From the NCBI GenBank assembly GCA_027081565.1, contig JALWKG010000065.1, positions 1-6,922 of the forward strand: a stretch of 6,922 nt of DNA, in the 5' to 3' direction. Below the pieces are notes generated by a model. That model had not been told where the DNA came from. It saw nothing but the letters and a program-made list of their open reading frames with translations, and made no database searches. The DNA comes from Helicobacteraceae bacterium (lineage in GTDB: Bacteria > Campylobacterota > Campylobacteria > Campylobacterales > Sulfurimonadaceae). Below are positions 6,439 through 6,922 of this stretch, in pieces (the stretch's first letter is position 1; the number at the start of each line of letters is the position of its first letter). Both the position numbers and the translations under genes were made by a program.

Positions 6439-6922
6439 TTTGGTGGCCATAGCCCCATACTCTAAGAGCAGGTCTACCATCTTGAGACGTTTATGCTCTT
6501 TTGCGATCTTAAGTGCGGTAAGTCCTTGTTTTGAGACTAGATTGGGGTCTACCCCATTATCAAGCATAAAGATGACCACTTCCATATGGTTGTAGTAGAC
6601 ACCAAACATCAAAGCACTCCAACCAAAATTGTCGATCACATCATGAGCGGCATAGTTCTTCATCAACATCTCAACAGAACTCATACGTCCCATAGATGCA
6701 GCAAGCATCAAGGGTGTCCGTCCATTGATATCTAAATGGTTGACATTGGCACCGAGCTGTAACAGAAGCCGGATATGTTCACTGTTAGGTTTGTCATGTG
6801 TCTTAGTGACCGTGGTGCATAGTGGTGTCCAACCCAGAGAGTTCAAGGGGACATCGACTTTTGCACCTTTGCTTAAAAGAAGGGTTTCCAACTCTCGGTA
6901 TATCGCTGCTGTCTCATCATAT
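6430..6922 (-). CDS. Ankyrin-repeat protein, N-terminus cut by the window edge
   Basis: The frame stays open to the window edge, giving 163 visible residues (numbered from the first complete codon, 6921-6919). Ankyrin repeats start at GWTPL (30), GRTPL (67), GWSAL (100) and GLTAL (133), each followed by a helix pair such as VEMLMKNYA or MVDLLLEYGA. Spacing is 37, 33 and 33 residues; the first visible repeat carries a short insertion (around THDKPNSEH). Upstream, IYRELETLLLSKGAKVD is the second helix and turn of a further repeat, so the TTG at 6891-6889 is an internal Leu codon and not the start. There is no signal peptide or membrane segment in the visible part. Ankyrin repeats mediate protein-protein binding; the partner is unknown. 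The gene is convergent with the proteases, so it is probably expressed separately. Confidence 0.9.
   Translation of the reverse strand, partial: YDETAAIYRELETLLLSKGAKVDVPLNSLGWTPLCTTVTKTHDKPNSEHIRLLLQLGANVNHLDINGRTPLMLAASMGRMSSVEMLMKNYAAHDVIDNFGWSALMFGVYYNHMEVVIFMLDNGVDPNLVSKQGLTALKIAKEHKRLKMVDLLLEYGAMATKEE

Overview
The window looks like a piece of a marine or free-living Campylobacterota genome (Sulfurimonas/Sulfurovum type). This is an inference from AT-rich spacers, compact genes and Lys-rich secreted proteins with MKK/MKR leaders. No marker gene is present, so the assignment is tentative.

Layout. Positions 1-661 hold no convincing gene. They contain a sharply bounded GC-rich structured island (56-240; 54% G+C by hand count, against about 25% before it and 21% in the 120 bases after it). 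The island has an 18-bp perfect inverted repeat closing several inner stems and an adjoining 14-bp perfect hairpin. AT-rich DNA with short dyads follows, then a TATAAT box just before the first gene. Two long tandem paralogues fill 662-6395 on the plus strand (927 and 933 residues). A convergent ankyrin-repeat gene occupies the right edge on the minus strand and is cut by the window end.

The two large proteins share one layout: signal peptide, a gluzincin-type zinc metallopeptidase domain (HETAH plus a downstream EGNA glutamate), a beta-propeller-like middle, and a C-terminal region that reads as an outer-membrane beta-barrel ending in Phe. They are clearly homologous along their whole length, so the locus arose by tandem duplication. 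Both copies keep the catalytic residues. The second copy has a strong ribosome binding site and possibly its own promoter. The best reading is a pair of envelope-anchored metalloproteases of unknown substrate. I do not recognise a named gene.

The ankyrin protein is probably a separate transcription unit. Nothing in the sequence ties it functionally to the proteases.
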